Assembly: GCA_904502055.1 (NCBI GenBank)
Contig: CAJGDZ010000013.1
Span: 1-19,706 of the forward strand
Direction: 5' to 3'
Length of the DNA stretch: 19,706 bases
Source of the DNA: an uncultured Clostridia bacterium
GTDB taxonomy: Bacteria; Bacillota; Clostridia; Oscillospirales; CAG-272
Each line of letters starts with the position of its first letter. Within the stretch, counting starts at the first letter, position 1. Of the stretch, positions 6,747-16,900 are shown piece after piece. The translations under genes and the position numbers were made by a program. A model generated the notes under the pieces. That model was given only the letters and a program-made list of their open reading frames with translations. It ran no database searches and had not been told where the DNA came from.

Positions 6747-8184
6747 AGCATCGGCGCATCAGTCGGATGAAAAATTCCACGGCCTTGGTCGCAGTTTCCA
6801 GCGGAATGCGCTCGTTGTTTCCGTGAATGGTTGCCCTCTCCTCGCTTGTCAAAGCCATCGCAGAGAAGCGGTAGACCTTGTCGGAAATGGCGCCGTAATG
6901 GCGGCTGTCCGAGCACTGCACCATAAGATAGGGCGTAACCACGCAGCCCTGCCAGGTGGCGGAAATGGCCCTCTCCACCCTTCGGTAGCCCTCACAATCG
7001 GTATCGGAAATACGGCTGGGGTTCATACCGTTCATCGCTTCCGACGTAACCTTTTCGTCACCAATCGTTTTTTCAATGTATGCCCTTGCGCTTTCCACGG
7101 TGTCCTCGGGATTCAGGCGAATGTTGGACACCATCTCGGCAGTGGGGGGAATGACGTTGGGCGCATCGCTTCCCGTCATCTGGGTAAACGCCACGGTGGT
7201 GCGCATCAGCGCGTTCATCTCACCGCCGCTCTTTTTGGCGAGCAGATCGAGAATGCCCTTAAAGCACCAAAGATTGGCAAAGATCATACGATATACAAAA
7301 GTCGAATGTCTGCCAAGCGTATCAAACATCTGAGCAACCGGCGCTGTGATATGCGACGGGAATGGGTGTCCCTCCACACGGCAGCAGGCACGCGACAAAA
7401 TGCCAACCGGTGTATGAGGCTTTGGCGCGGAGGCGTGTCCACCGCCTGAAGCCACCTTATATTTCAGGTTAAGCATTCCCTTTTCGGCAATGCCCACCAT
7501 CGCGCAGGGCTTCGATACGCCGGGAAACACCTTTTCCACAACCGCACCGCCCTCGTCAACCACCATCGAAAGCTCGATTCCCTTTTCCTTAAAGTAATTA
7601 ACAATGTGTACCGCGCCCTTACCGTTGACCTCCTCGCCGCCGGAAAAAGCAAAATACACGTCGTTCTCGGGCACAAATCCCTCGGAAATCAACACTTCGG
7701 CGGCCGAGAGGATGCCGTTAAAGGTCACCTTGGTGTCCAACGTACCCCTTCCCCACATCACGCCGTCCTCAATGATCGCATCAAAGGGGGGCTTTTCCCA
7801 AAGCTCTTCGCATACAGGAACCACATCAAAGTGAGCCATCAGCACCGAGGGCTTTCCCTCGGTCTTACCGCGAAGGCGGTAAAGAAGGCCTCTGTCCTCA
7901 AAGCGAATGAGCTCACAGACCTTATGCACGTTGGGATACAGCGTCGGCAAAAGCGCGTACAGCTTTTCAAACTCCGCCTCGTCCTCTTCTGCGTGCGTGG
8001 CACGTGAAACGGTCTTACATTTCACAAGCTCGCCGAGTGCCGCGATCGCCTTTTCCTTATCAAAGCTCTCCTCTGAGACCTCCTGCGGCTCGATCGCTCT
8101 CGGCTTAAAACGAAGTGTGCGGATAAGAATGACCGCCACAAGGGCAGCAACTGCTGCCAAAACGAAAATTCCAACGTATGCCAT
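6745..8184 (-). CDS. Membrane-anchored M20 metallopeptidase (carboxypeptidase S / PM20D1-like)
   Basis: This is a 479-residue zinc amidohydrolase of the M20 family. Residues 1-23 are a hydrophobic N-terminal anchor followed by a basic stretch, so the catalytic part is probably held at the membrane. Metal and catalytic residues are visible: AHFDVVP (H118, D120), GRGTLDTK (D150), SGGEE (E184 catalytic base, E185 metal ligand), VDEGG (D210), and the C-terminal HGNNERI (H454). The lid or dimerisation domain lies at about 235-345 with GGGHAS (H250). Length and motifs fit the carboxypeptidase S/PM20D1 branch, which acts on peptides or N-acyl amino acids. It is the last gene of the operon, 3 bases after the preceding membrane protein. 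Its ribosome binding site is weak and may depend on coupled translation. The substrate is unknown. Confidence 0.88.
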   Translation of the reverse strand: MAYVGIFVLAAVAALVAVILIRTLRFKPRAIEPQEVSEESFDKEKAIAALGELVKCKTVSRATHAEEDEAEFEKLYALLPTLYPNVHKVCELIRFEDRGLLYRLRGKTEGKPSVLMAHFDVVPVCEELWEKPPFDAIIEDGVMWGRGTLDTKVTFNGILSAAEVLISEGFVPENDVYFAFSGGEEVNGKGAVHIVNYFKEKGIELSMVVDEGGAVVEKVFPGVSKPCAMVGIAEKGMLNLKYKVASGGGHASAPKPHTPVGILSRACCRVEGHPFPSHITAPVAQMFDTLGRHSTFVYRMIFANLWCFKGILDLLAKKSGGEMNALMRTTVAFTQMTGSDAPNVIPPTAEMVSNIRLNPEDTVESARAYIEKTIGDEKVTSEAMNGMNPSRISDTDCEGYRRVERAISATWQGCVVTPYLMVQCSDSRHYGAISDKVYRFSAMALTSEERATIHGNNERIPLETATKAVEFFIRLMRRC

Positions 8185-8187
8185 ATC

Positions 8188-8856
8188 TCAAATCCAGTTC
8201 TTTTTATAAAGTATTCTTGCATAGATGAGTGTGAAGACCACGCCCACAGGCACCATAATGCCCACTGTCCCCGCGTTGAGTGCCGGAACGAAAACGAAAG
8301 CAAAAAGCATAAGGATCACGGGTGCCGCCGCCAGCTTGACGTTCTTGGAAACGAACACCACGCCAAGCGCACCGAAAAGTGCGGGAAGCATCTGATCAAA
8401 GGCCGGCTTGATCGCAGGTGCCGACAAAATGGGATTGAGCGGCACAATGAGGATCACGCCGAGAATAATGATCAGCGTGGTCACGATGGAGGAGACTGCA
8501 ATGGCCACCGTGGAGATGATCTCGCCGTCCTCGCTCTGCGCCTTGACCTCGGCGTTCTCCAGCGCATTCAGCGCGCAAGGAAGCTTGAGGTTGGAAATAT
8601 TGCCCGTAACAAAGGAGAGGTAGGAGCCGCCTGCACCCAGCATTGGAATGTAGGTGACGGTCTCCACCACGCCAACCGCCCAGTACATCGGAGCCGTGGC
8701 GATCAGGCCCTTGATCACGCCCGTCCAGTTGGGCATTGCACCAAAGAGAACGCAAAGCACGATCGGGAATGCGAGAAGAACCACCATAACCGAAAGGTTC
8801 CAAATGCGTCCGTCTCTGTGAACGCTGTCCATATACGTCATATTCTGATTTTTCAT
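8188..8856 (-). CDS. Small integral membrane protein, partner of DUF5058 protein
   Basis: This 222-residue protein has about six predicted membrane segments (roughly 22-41, 47-70, 112-140, 155-172, 176-196, 198-214). I do not recognise a named function. Between the second and third segments is a polar, glycine-rich stretch (about 73-103, with GAGGSYL and TGNISNLK) that could be a re-entrant or substrate-facing loop, followed by an acidic loop. ATG 8854-8856 is chosen over an upstream ATG at 8877 because it overlaps the preceding stop as ATGA and GGAGG lies 9 bases upstream. The overlap implies coupled translation and roughly equal amounts of the two membrane proteins. With the DUF5058 protein and the M20 peptidase it forms a three-gene operon, so a two-subunit transporter or export channel for the peptidase substrate or product is a reasonable inference. 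Confidence 0.8.
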   Translation of the reverse strand: MKNQNMTYMDSVHRDGRIWNLSVMVVLLAFPIVLCVLFGAMPNWTGVIKGLIATAPMYWAVGVVETVTYIPMLGAGGSYLSFVTGNISNLKLPCALNALENAEVKAQSEDGEIISTVAIAVSSIVTTLIIILGVILIVPLNPILSAPAIKPAFDQMLPALFGALGVVFVSKNVKLAAAPVILMLFAFVFVPALNAGTVGIMVPVGVVFTLIYARILYKKNWI

Positions 8857-9647
8857 ACGATCGCACCTCCCAGCCACGAGGTCAGCGGAAGTGCCGCCAC
8901 CATACCGAGCACCATACTGATGGGAAGCGCGTAGTCACTCAGCCACTTCCATTTCAGCTTTTTCATAAGCAGGCCGCACACCGCCATAAGGAGCGCGGAC
9001 ACGACCATAACAAGCACCGGAACAAGACCGGACGTAGAGGTAAAGCTTTCGCCCTTGCTGTTTGTGAAAATGCCGTTTTCCGATGTCCAAAGGCGTGAAA
9101 GATCGCAAAAAACGTAGCCGACAAACGCCGAGATCATGCCGATAAACAGCGCATTCTGCAAAAGACCGCTCCACTTGGCGTCCTTTTTCTCAAAGCTCAC
9201 AAGACCGCCCTGGATCTTCTTTCCGAGCAGCGGCACAAGCCAAATGCCGACCATAATGGAAAGCGTCATAACGATGGCGATCGTAATATAAGACGAAGCA
9301 TCCATATTACCCGCAAATTCGCCCAGCGTTTTGCCCATACCCGAAGCGGCGTTGGCGGCGGCAATGGCCTCATACGAAAGTGAGCCGACCACCGAAAGGC
9401 GAAGCCACGGAAGCGCGATGCCCAGCGATTGCGAAAGTGAGATGACCGCAATAACAATGGATACCGCCGGCGCAATGGTGAAGATCGCGGCGGAACGAAT
9501 GGTCTTTTTGATCTTTGTCATATCCATTCCCTTTTCCTTGGCACGGCGAACGGCCTTGACAAGGAAATAGACCGATTGCGCCAAAACCACGGCGACAACG
9601 ATACCGACAAGTACAAAAAGAAGAGGATGATTTACGTGAAATTCCAT
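8853..9647 (-). CDS. DUF5058-family integral membrane protein
   Basis: This 264-residue polytopic membrane protein has six or seven hydrophobic segments (roughly 8-30, 52-78, 120-142, 164-182, 207-228, 240-260, with a weaker one near 84-100). It looks like DUF5058, an uncharacterised family of Firmicutes. Family recognition is from memory of its pattern (NHPLLFVLVGI at the N terminus, TIAPAVSIVI, LPWLRLSVVG) and should be confirmed. ATG 9645-9647 is preferred to an upstream ATG at 9782: the extra 45 residues would run through the promoter region and are not membrane-protein-like, while an AAGGG-type site lies upstream of the shorter start. It opens the operon with the small membrane protein and the M20 peptidase, behind a perfect consensus promoter. 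A transport role is inferred from topology and neighbours only. Confidence 0.82.
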   Translation of the reverse strand: MEFHVNHPLLFVLVGIVVAVVLAQSVYFLVKAVRRAKEKGMDMTKIKKTIRSAAIFTIAPAVSIVIAVISLSQSLGIALPWLRLSVVGSLSYEAIAAANAASGMGKTLGEFAGNMDASSYITIAIVMTLSIMVGIWLVPLLGKKIQGGLVSFEKKDAKWSGLLQNALFIGMISAFVGYVFCDLSRLWTSENGIFTNSKGESFTSTSGLVPVLVMVVSALLMAVCGLLMKKLKWKWLSDYALPISMVLGMVAALPLTSWLGGAIV

Positions 9648-9680
9648 ATCTTTTTCCCTTTCCCAAAATATTACTCCCTT

Positions 9681-9709
9681 ATTATAGCTCATTTGTCGTC
9701 TCTTGTCAA
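9681..9709 (-). promoter_or_regulatory. Promoter of the DUF5058-membrane protein-M20 operon
   Basis: On the minus strand, TTGACA (9704-9709) is separated by 17 bases from TATAAT (9681-9686), both perfect consensus. It lies about 34 bases before the preferred start at 9647, and a start at 9782 would lie upstream of it. That supports the shorter protein. Confidence 0.85.
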
Positions 9710-9732
9710 GAAAGGAACTTTCCAAAAAGCGG

Positions 9733-9761
9733 TTGACTTTTGAGGTTTCGCGTGATATAAT
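9733..9761 (+). promoter_or_regulatory. Promoter of the divergent M20 peptidase gene
   Basis: TTGACT (9733-9738) is followed after 17 bases by TATAAT (9756-9761), 32 bases before the ATG. It is back to back with the leftward operon promoter; the two -35 hexamers are 23 bases apart, close enough for shared regulation. I see no obvious operator palindrome between them. Confidence 0.82.
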
Positions 9762-9793
9762 GCAAGCGATATAAAAAAACAAGGAGATCTCCT

Positions 9794-10906
9794 ATGAATT
9801 TTGAAGCATACAACGAGGAAGTTTATTCACTCTTAAAGGAGCTTTGCGCCATCCCCGCTCCCTCGCATCACGAGGAAAAGCGTGCGCAATACTGCAAGGC
9901 ATATTTTGACACCCTGGGCTTTGACAAGGTCTACATTGACGAGGCCAAAAACGTGGTCTGCGAGTGGAACTGTGAGGGCTCGGATGCCATCACCGTCTTT
10001 GCCGCACATACCGACACCGTCTTCCCCGACACCGAGCCGATGCCCTACTACGAACAGGACGGTAAAGCCTTTTGCCCCGGTGTTTGCGACGACACGGCCA
10101 GTGTTGCCATCCTGATGGTAGCCGCAAAGCACCTGAAGAGCCTTGGAAACGCCCCCAAAAACGGCTTGCTTTTCGTGGCCAACTCCTGCGAGGAGGGTCT
10201 TGGCAATCTGAAGGGCACGCGTGAGCTTATGAAAAATTACGAAGGCAGAATTTCCACCTTCATTTCCTTTGACAGCGATCTCGACGTCATTCACGATTCC
10301 TGCGTTGGCTCGCATCGCTATGAGGTTGAGGTGCTGACCGAGGGCGGACACTCCTTCGGTGCTTTCGGCAATGAAAATGCCATTGCCAACCTGGCAAAAA
10401 TCGCCACAAAAATTTATGAAATTGAGGTTCCGACGCCGGAAGGAACCAAAACCACCTACAACGTGGGAACCATTGAAGGCGGCACCAGCGTGAACACCAT
10501 CGCACAGAGTGCCAAGATGCTTTGCGAATACCGCTCGGACAACGTCGATTGTCTGGACTACATGAAGAAGCGCTTTGAGGCCATCTTCAAAGAGGTGGAA
10601 AACGAAAAGGTGAAGGTGAACGTCACGCTTGTGGGCGATCGTCCCTGCGCCCGTATGCAAGACCCGACGGCGCAGATCAACCTTTCGAACGCCTGCAAGT
10701 CCATCAGCGAAAAGCTGATCGGCATGCCCGTCACAAGCGTTTCGGCCTCGACCGACTGCAACGTACCCCTCTCGCTCGGCATTCCCTCGGTAGCCGTTGG
10801 CGTTTGGAAGGGTCACGGATGTCACACCCGTGAGGAGTATCTGGAGATCGAGAGTCTGAAGCCCGGCTTCCGTGTTGCTGTTGAGCTTATGAAGTTCTTC
10901 CTTTAA
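9794..10906 (+). CDS. Soluble M20 family metallopeptidase (peptidase T-like)
   Basis: This 370-residue zinc peptidase has no signal peptide or membrane segment, so it should act in the cytoplasm. M20 landmarks are visible: AHTDTVFP (H72, D74), GVCDDTAS (bridging D99), CEEGLGN (E133 catalytic, E134 metal), FDSDLD (near D160), a lid-domain GGHSFG (H186) and the C-terminal CHTREEY (H344). The pattern EEGLGNLKG and the overall length resemble the peptidase T/M20B side of the family, which cleaves short peptides, but specificity is not readable. AAGGAG lies 7 bases before ATG 9794-9796. The gene diverges from the DUF5058-M20 operon and ends at a strong hairpin terminator. It differs clearly in sequence from the M20 peptidase at 6745-8184 (no anchor, different motifs), so it is not a recent duplicate. 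A complementary intracellular peptide-processing step is an inference. Confidence 0.9.
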   Translation: MNFEAYNEEVYSLLKELCAIPAPSHHEEKRAQYCKAYFDTLGFDKVYIDEAKNVVCEWNCEGSDAITVFAAHTDTVFPDTEPMPYYEQDGKAFCPGVCDDTASVAILMVAAKHLKSLGNAPKNGLLFVANSCEEGLGNLKGTRELMKNYEGRISTFISFDSDLDVIHDSCVGSHRYEVEVLTEGGHSFGAFGNENAIANLAKIATKIYEIEVPTPEGTKTTYNVGTIEGGTSVNTIAQSAKMLCEYRSDNVDCLDYMKKRFEAIFKEVENEKVKVNVTLVGDRPCARMQDPTAQINLSNACKSISEKLIGMPVTSVSASTDCNVPLSLGIPSVAVGVWKGHGCHTREEYLEIESLKPGFRVAVELMKFFL

Positions 10907-10920
10907 TTAAATCGCATAGC

Positions 10921-10951
10921 AAAAGCCCCGCACGGTGTGCGGGGCTTTTTT
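10921..10951. terminator. Bidirectional intrinsic terminator
   Basis: AAAAGCCCCGCAC (10921-10933) pairs perfectly with GTGCGGGGCTTTT (10937-10949) around a GGT loop, with T residues continuing to 10951. It ends the rightward M20 gene and, from the other side, the leftward giant surface-protein gene, whose stop codon is at 10969-10971. The leftward T-run is shorter, so termination is probably stronger rightward. Confidence 0.9.
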
Positions 10952-10968
10952 ATTTGACTTATCTCAAA

Positions 10969-13900
10969 TCAGTTGTTGGGGTTTACGTAGTCGATGCCGT
11001 ACGCCACGTCAAGCGTCCAGTATTCACCGGCAACGACCTTGTCGTTGTTGGTGCGAGACTTGAAGCGAACGTAAAGCTTGTTGTCATCCTCACGAGGCGA
11101 AACCCAAATATCTACAAGGGTTGCATCGTTAGTCTCAAACTCACCCACATGGCAAAGGTCATAACGTGCATACGAGAATACGCCTAAGTCGCCATCGTAT
11201 CGGGCAAAGCGGTTTGTAGCATTGTGCAACATGCCGCTAAGTTTATCCGGACCGTAATGGGTGAACGAACCGTTGGAAACACCGTTGACGTTGAACACCT
11301 CTGTGTCGGTACAAACGTTTATTCCATCCTTATAACGGATCATCGTAAACATAAGCAGGTAGTTGCTACTGGTATCAATGTTAATGTTCTTCAACCATTC
11401 AAAGCCCTGACGGTTATGAATGCCGCTTTCGCGCGTGATGGTGAAATGCTGAGTGTGAATAACCAGAGGCGTACCGCGCTTTGCAAGATCGCTCTCCTCA
11501 TTCTCCAAGCTGGTTCCCCACTCATACATTGTGGTCGCCTGATCGAAGGTGAGTGTATTGCAGAGGATAAGCTGTGCCTCTGCACCTACAATGTCGATTT
11601 CCTTGCCATCGGCAAGAAGTGCAATCGCAGGAATCCAGTTTTCGTAATCCAAATGGCCGTTCGTACCGTCAACGCCAAGAATCCACTCATCGCCATGGAA
11701 ACCGCCGGTAAAGTCATTGGCAGAGCCATACGACGGTTCCTTCGGCGGGTCTGCTCCGATTCCCGACTTATCGCTCATGGTCTTAAGTGCCGCAGAAATC
11801 TCACCGTCACCAAGCACCGTAGCCTTCGTTTGGTAAGTTGCCTTCGTTCCGTTAAAACCGGTCACCTCAACCAAGTCCGCACCGATAATGCGGAAGTTGC
11901 TGATGTTCGTGCACTTGCTTCCGGCAAAGTTGTTACGAACGAGGTCGTACTGATGGACAAAGTTATAACGGATGTAGTAGTTGCCCAAAGGATCGGAGGT
12001 ACGAATGTATACGTGGAAGGTGTTATAGCCGCTGGTTTTGTCTGCCGCGTCGACCTCAACGATGATATCCTTCTTTGCCTTGGCGATCTCTTCCTCGGTG
12101 AAGAAGCCACTGTTCTCACGGATATACTTGGCAAGCTCCGCGCCCTGGATGGCCGCGCCGCCCGCACTGGGATAGCCCTCAACGCCGGAGACATCCTTCG
12201 TAAGGTTGCAGAAATCTTCGTCCATCGAAGCAATCGTATCCATAACACCGACAAACAAAATCTTTACGTCTGCGCCGTATGCCGTGCGAATATCGGAAAG
12301 GAGCTTCGCATAGTCAGCACCGTTCTGATACTCAATTACCACAAGGTCGGGGGTGTTGGCCGTTGCCGCAAACTTCTTGTCGGTTGCCGAAATAAGATAC
12401 TTGGCACCAAGCTCTCTTGCGGCAAGAACGGCGTACGCGTCGGTAGCATCGTCCTCAACCTCACTGTAGTTCAAGAAGATGTTGCGTCCAAGAAGCGCAT
12501 CGCTGCCAACGAATTCAATAAACAGATCCTTTGTCTGTGCTTCGGGGGCGGTAAAGTATCCCTTCACGTTTGCGCTGTTGAGCGTAACTGCGCCGTTTTC
12601 CTGCACGATGCGAACCGTATGCTTGCCGTCTGCAAGGCCGGTCTTGACCGTGTAATCCGCCGTTCCTGCGGAAACAAGGAAGTGAGGAAGCACCTGACCG
12701 TCCACCATAACCTCAATACGTGCAGCCTCTTCCGCCGTAAGGTTCAGAACCACATCGCCCTTGCCGCGGAACGCAAACTCAATACCCGATGCGGGCTGAT
12801 CCATCACAAGAGCACCGTTGTTGAACGTAGCACCGCCCAGCGTGTTCGCGCCGGAGAGTGCGGCAGCCGTATTTGTCAGGGCCTTGTAGGTATCCGTCCA
12901 GACACGTGCCGCTACGCCGTAGTTGTAGGTTGCCTTGGCGAGGTTGATCGCCGCCTCGGTATATTCTCCTGCCTCGGCAGTAACCAGACTGTGAGCATAA
13001 GCGCCCACGCTATACTTTACGGTCTGAACCAAAGTATCTCCGAAATAGAGCTTTGCGGTGAAGACCACGTCAAACTGCGTTGCATACAGACCGTCCGTGT
13101 ATACACGGTAGGTATTTGCCTTGCCCTCAACGGGTGTGAACTCCGTAAGAGTCTTGTTACCGAGCTCGATTCTCGTGTTCGAGGGATCGGTCGTCGTAAA
13201 TTCAAAGAACAGTCGGTTTATGTTGTCGAAGTTAACATTTGCCTCGGTGAAGGTTACACCCTCTACCGTATTGTGAGCAATGGCCTTCTTGGGCGTGTAA
13301 GCAGGAAGCGCGAAGGACGAGCCCTTAATGCCCTTGTTTACAAGCGCGTCGGTGTTGTAGCCAAGGTAAGTCTGTGCGCTTGCACAGTAGGTGAGAAGAT
13401 CGCGCAGAAGGGTCTTGAGCTCCTCACACTTTTCTTTCTCAAAGCCAAGCGATTCGGCATCCATTGCCAGCACCTGCTGACAGTAGGACAGAATGCTATA
13501 GCCCTCGAAGGTAAACAGTATCGCATCCCCATTTACAAGCTCAACCGAGATGGGGTCACCTGCGCACTGCGGCGCGATATCCGAATAGGTGTAGCAATAC
13601 AGACCCAGCGCATCCACATAGGTAGCGCTCAGCTCCACCGTGTTACCGGCGCGGGTCACGCGGAGGATGGAATCGGCAAACTTGCTTCCCATATTGGAAT
13701 AGAAGTAAAGCGAAAGGTCGGTTCCTGCGGAGAGTGCCACGCTCGAGATCGAGCCGCCCTCAAAGGTCGTATAGGTAACCACCGTTACCGTCTCGCCCTC
13801 AAATTCATATTCCTTATAGGTGAAGGCACCGATGGTGATCTGCTCACCCTCGGATTTTTCATAGCTTCCCTCGCTCTTGACGGTAAGCGAATATCCGTTT

Positions 13901-16900
13901 TCAATGATCTTCGCCGTATCGCCGATGTTCGGGAAGGTAATGGTCGCATTCGAGATCAGCTTGATGGGCGTTTCGCTTCCGAAAAGCGTGTACGCTTCAT
14001 CCAGCGTTGCATAGCGCGTGATCTTGCCATCGATATCCATCTCGGCCTCAGCGGCCGCCCATTCGATCACACCTGTGGACGAAACCTGTGCCACTCTGTT
14101 CAGATGGCTGTCAAAAAGTCCGTGAATATAGGCGTCTGCCTTCCATTCCGTTCCCACGGCAATATCCGTGTCTCTGTTCGCGGAGCTCGCTCCGGAGAAG
14201 GATACGCCAACCGAGCCGCAGAAATCACCCTTGACGATGAGCGACTTAGAGGAAACATTGCTTACCGTGAATACGATATCCGCACCGGTATCCCAAGCAC
14301 GGCTCACCGTTTCTCCTACCTTGGATACGCGGTAACCCTTGTTTCCGCGAATGGTAGCGTCGCCCGAAAGCTCAACGGTAACCGAGCCGCCGCGTACGAT
14401 GGTCACGGCACCGTCAACAAACTCACCGTCAGCGTGCTTTGCTTGGTTTCCAAATCGGTTGGAGCTACAGCCCGTAATCAGGCCGCTCTTCATAATGAAG
14501 GTTGCTTTTCCTTCCAAGTTAATACCGCCGCCGCAGGCAAAGCCACCACTCGAAACCGCAGAGCAATCCTTGATCAAGCCACCGTGCATGGTGAAGATCG
14601 CCACTCTCTCCGTGACGTTTGTGTTTTCACCAACGCCCAGGTAGATCGCACCACCCTTGGTAGCCGTACAGCCAAGGATCTTGGCGCCGTCGTACATCTC
14701 GATCTGGCCTCTTGCGCTGTAAATGGCACCGCCATGTCCGGTCGTGTACGAATTCTGAATGGTCGTGCCGTTCTTAAGGATCACCTTATCGGTCGTGGCC
14801 GTCAGCTGAACCACCGCACCGTTCGCCGTAAGCTGATAGGTATCCCCATTGCCCTCGATTGTAATGCTCTCGAGCGTAAGCTCACCGCCGTCTACAGTGA
14901 AGATCGGAGCCTCAAAGGCAGATCCCCTCTCAACGGTGTAGATCTCCTTGTCCTCTACCTCGTTCAAAACGATCGGAAGGCTACGGACAGTAATCTTGGT
15001 GGCCACCTTATAGGTGGGTATTACCGCTACCGTTACGTCACGGAAGATCTCAACAATCGCGTTGTTCTGTTCCTCTACATCGCGCATGGCATCGACAAAG
15101 GAAGCATAGCGCCAGCTCTCACCGCCATCGGTGCTGTAACGCGTGTCAACGGCTACGTTTGTGGGGAACGCCGTGATGCGTCCGCACTTGTCACAGATCT
15201 CGGGCGTGTCCTCTGTTGCCGCGTTTTCCGAGCTGTGAACACAAATGATCTGTGTTGCCGTGTAGATGGTAACCTCAGCGTCTACGCCCTCAGCGGTGTA
15301 GCTCTCATAGGTAAACGCTCCCACCTTTTCGGTGGCCACCGTAGGCTCACCGCAGACAATATGATCGGCAAAGGAGAAGGCGTGCTTGTTCAGGATCAGC
15401 TTGACGCTCTCGCCCCTGGCTTTAAGGAGCTCGGCACCCGATACGTCCTTCAGAAGCTTGATGGGAGCCTTGTCGCCAACGGCCGCATAGGCCGCTTCAA
15501 GCGAGGTATAACGGGTAACGATTCCGTTATAGTCCACCTCAGCCACGGCGGTCTGCCAGCCGTTCTTATATTCATCAGACATCACCTGCGCCACACGAGG
15601 CGTATTTCCATCAACAAATCCGGGAATCACCACGCCATAGTCATAGCCGACAACCGTTGCGACAGCCTGCGACATCGAAGCATCTTCGGTTCCCCAAAGC
15701 GGACAGCAATAGCTGATCGAGCCTGCAAAGTCCTCTTTCACCGTCAAGATATCCGGATAATTGTCCATAGGAGAAAAGACGATGTCCGCGCCGAGCACAT
15801 AGGTTCTCACCAGCTCGGTTCCGTTGTAGCGATAACCGTAGTTACCGCGAACAATCGCCGTTCCCGAGAAGGTGACGTAATTTTTCGCCGTACCGCTACC
15901 AAGAATCACCACAGCACCGTCAAGGGCGGCGTTGGTTCCATAAGTTCCACTGTTAAGCAGCTGCGTACGACCAGAATAGTTATCGGTAACCAGACCACCC
16001 GACATATTCATATAGGAAAAACCGTCAAGGCAGATCGCTGAACCACTGCTAGAACCGCCTTCCACGCGGCAACCGGTGATCACGCCCCCCGACATATTCA
16101 ATGTGGCGGAGGAATAGGGGGCCTCACGGTTTCCAAGGAAGATACCCGCGCCCTTGCCGGCCTTACAATTCTCGATGCGAGAACCCGCTCTCATCTCCAC
16201 CGTACCTACTCTGGCACAGATCGCACCACCCTTATTACCGTGGCAGTTGCGGATAGTTGTGCCACTCTCAAGGATCAACAGGTCATTCGATTTTCCGATG
16301 GTCTTTCCGCCCTCAGTCACCGTCTCAGCAATGGTGCCAAGGCAGATCATAGCACCATGCACGGATCCGGTGTCGTATTTATCCCTCTGACCATCAAGCG
16401 TAATATTTTTGAAGGTCACCTTCGCACCGCCACTCAGCGTAAAGCAAGAAGCAGTGAACGCGCTTCCTCTGTATACGGTATAAGTTTCGCCATCCTTGCT
16501 CTGAATGGTAACGTCACCGCCCGTAATGGCCGTGCCGGCGGTAAGGGTAACATCCTGCAGAAGCGTTACGGTTGCCTTGTCAGCCTCGCTTGCCGCCGTC
16601 AGTGCATCGGCAAGTGTTCCGAATATCTTAGACGAGCCGTCAGCGGTAAACACTTCGGCTACAGCGGGAGCCCAGGAAAGCTTGCCGCTCGAGGTCACCT
16701 TAGCTACGTTGTACTTGTTGTTACAGTCAAAAATGCCCTCGATCACCGTGCCGTCCGCATAAGATTTAGGCACCGATGCAATAGAAGCGGACTCGGAATT
16801 CGAAATGCCGACGTAACCGGAAAAGCCCTCCTCTATGGTAATTAACATTCTTCCTTTATAATTTCCCCAAGGCACGATATCAGCGCCAACCGTCGCAACC

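Noticed and set aside
8857..8877. Alternative start at 8877 for the small membrane protein
   Set aside because: ATG at 8856 has GGAGG at the right distance and forms a classic ATGA overlap; the earlier start would place that ribosome binding site inside the gene.
9648..9782. N-terminal extension of the DUF5058 protein from an ATG at 9782
   Set aside because: The extension would be translated from upstream of the operon's own consensus promoter and encodes a non-conserved-looking, charged stretch. The start at 9647 fits the membrane-protein N terminus.
11224..16041. Plus-strand open frame of about 1605 codons inside the giant gene
   Set aside because: Very long, but antisense to an intact secreted protein with clear repeats. 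It has no domain or signal peptide of its own. A long antisense frame is expected where the sense codons rarely produce TTA, CTA or TCA in this register.
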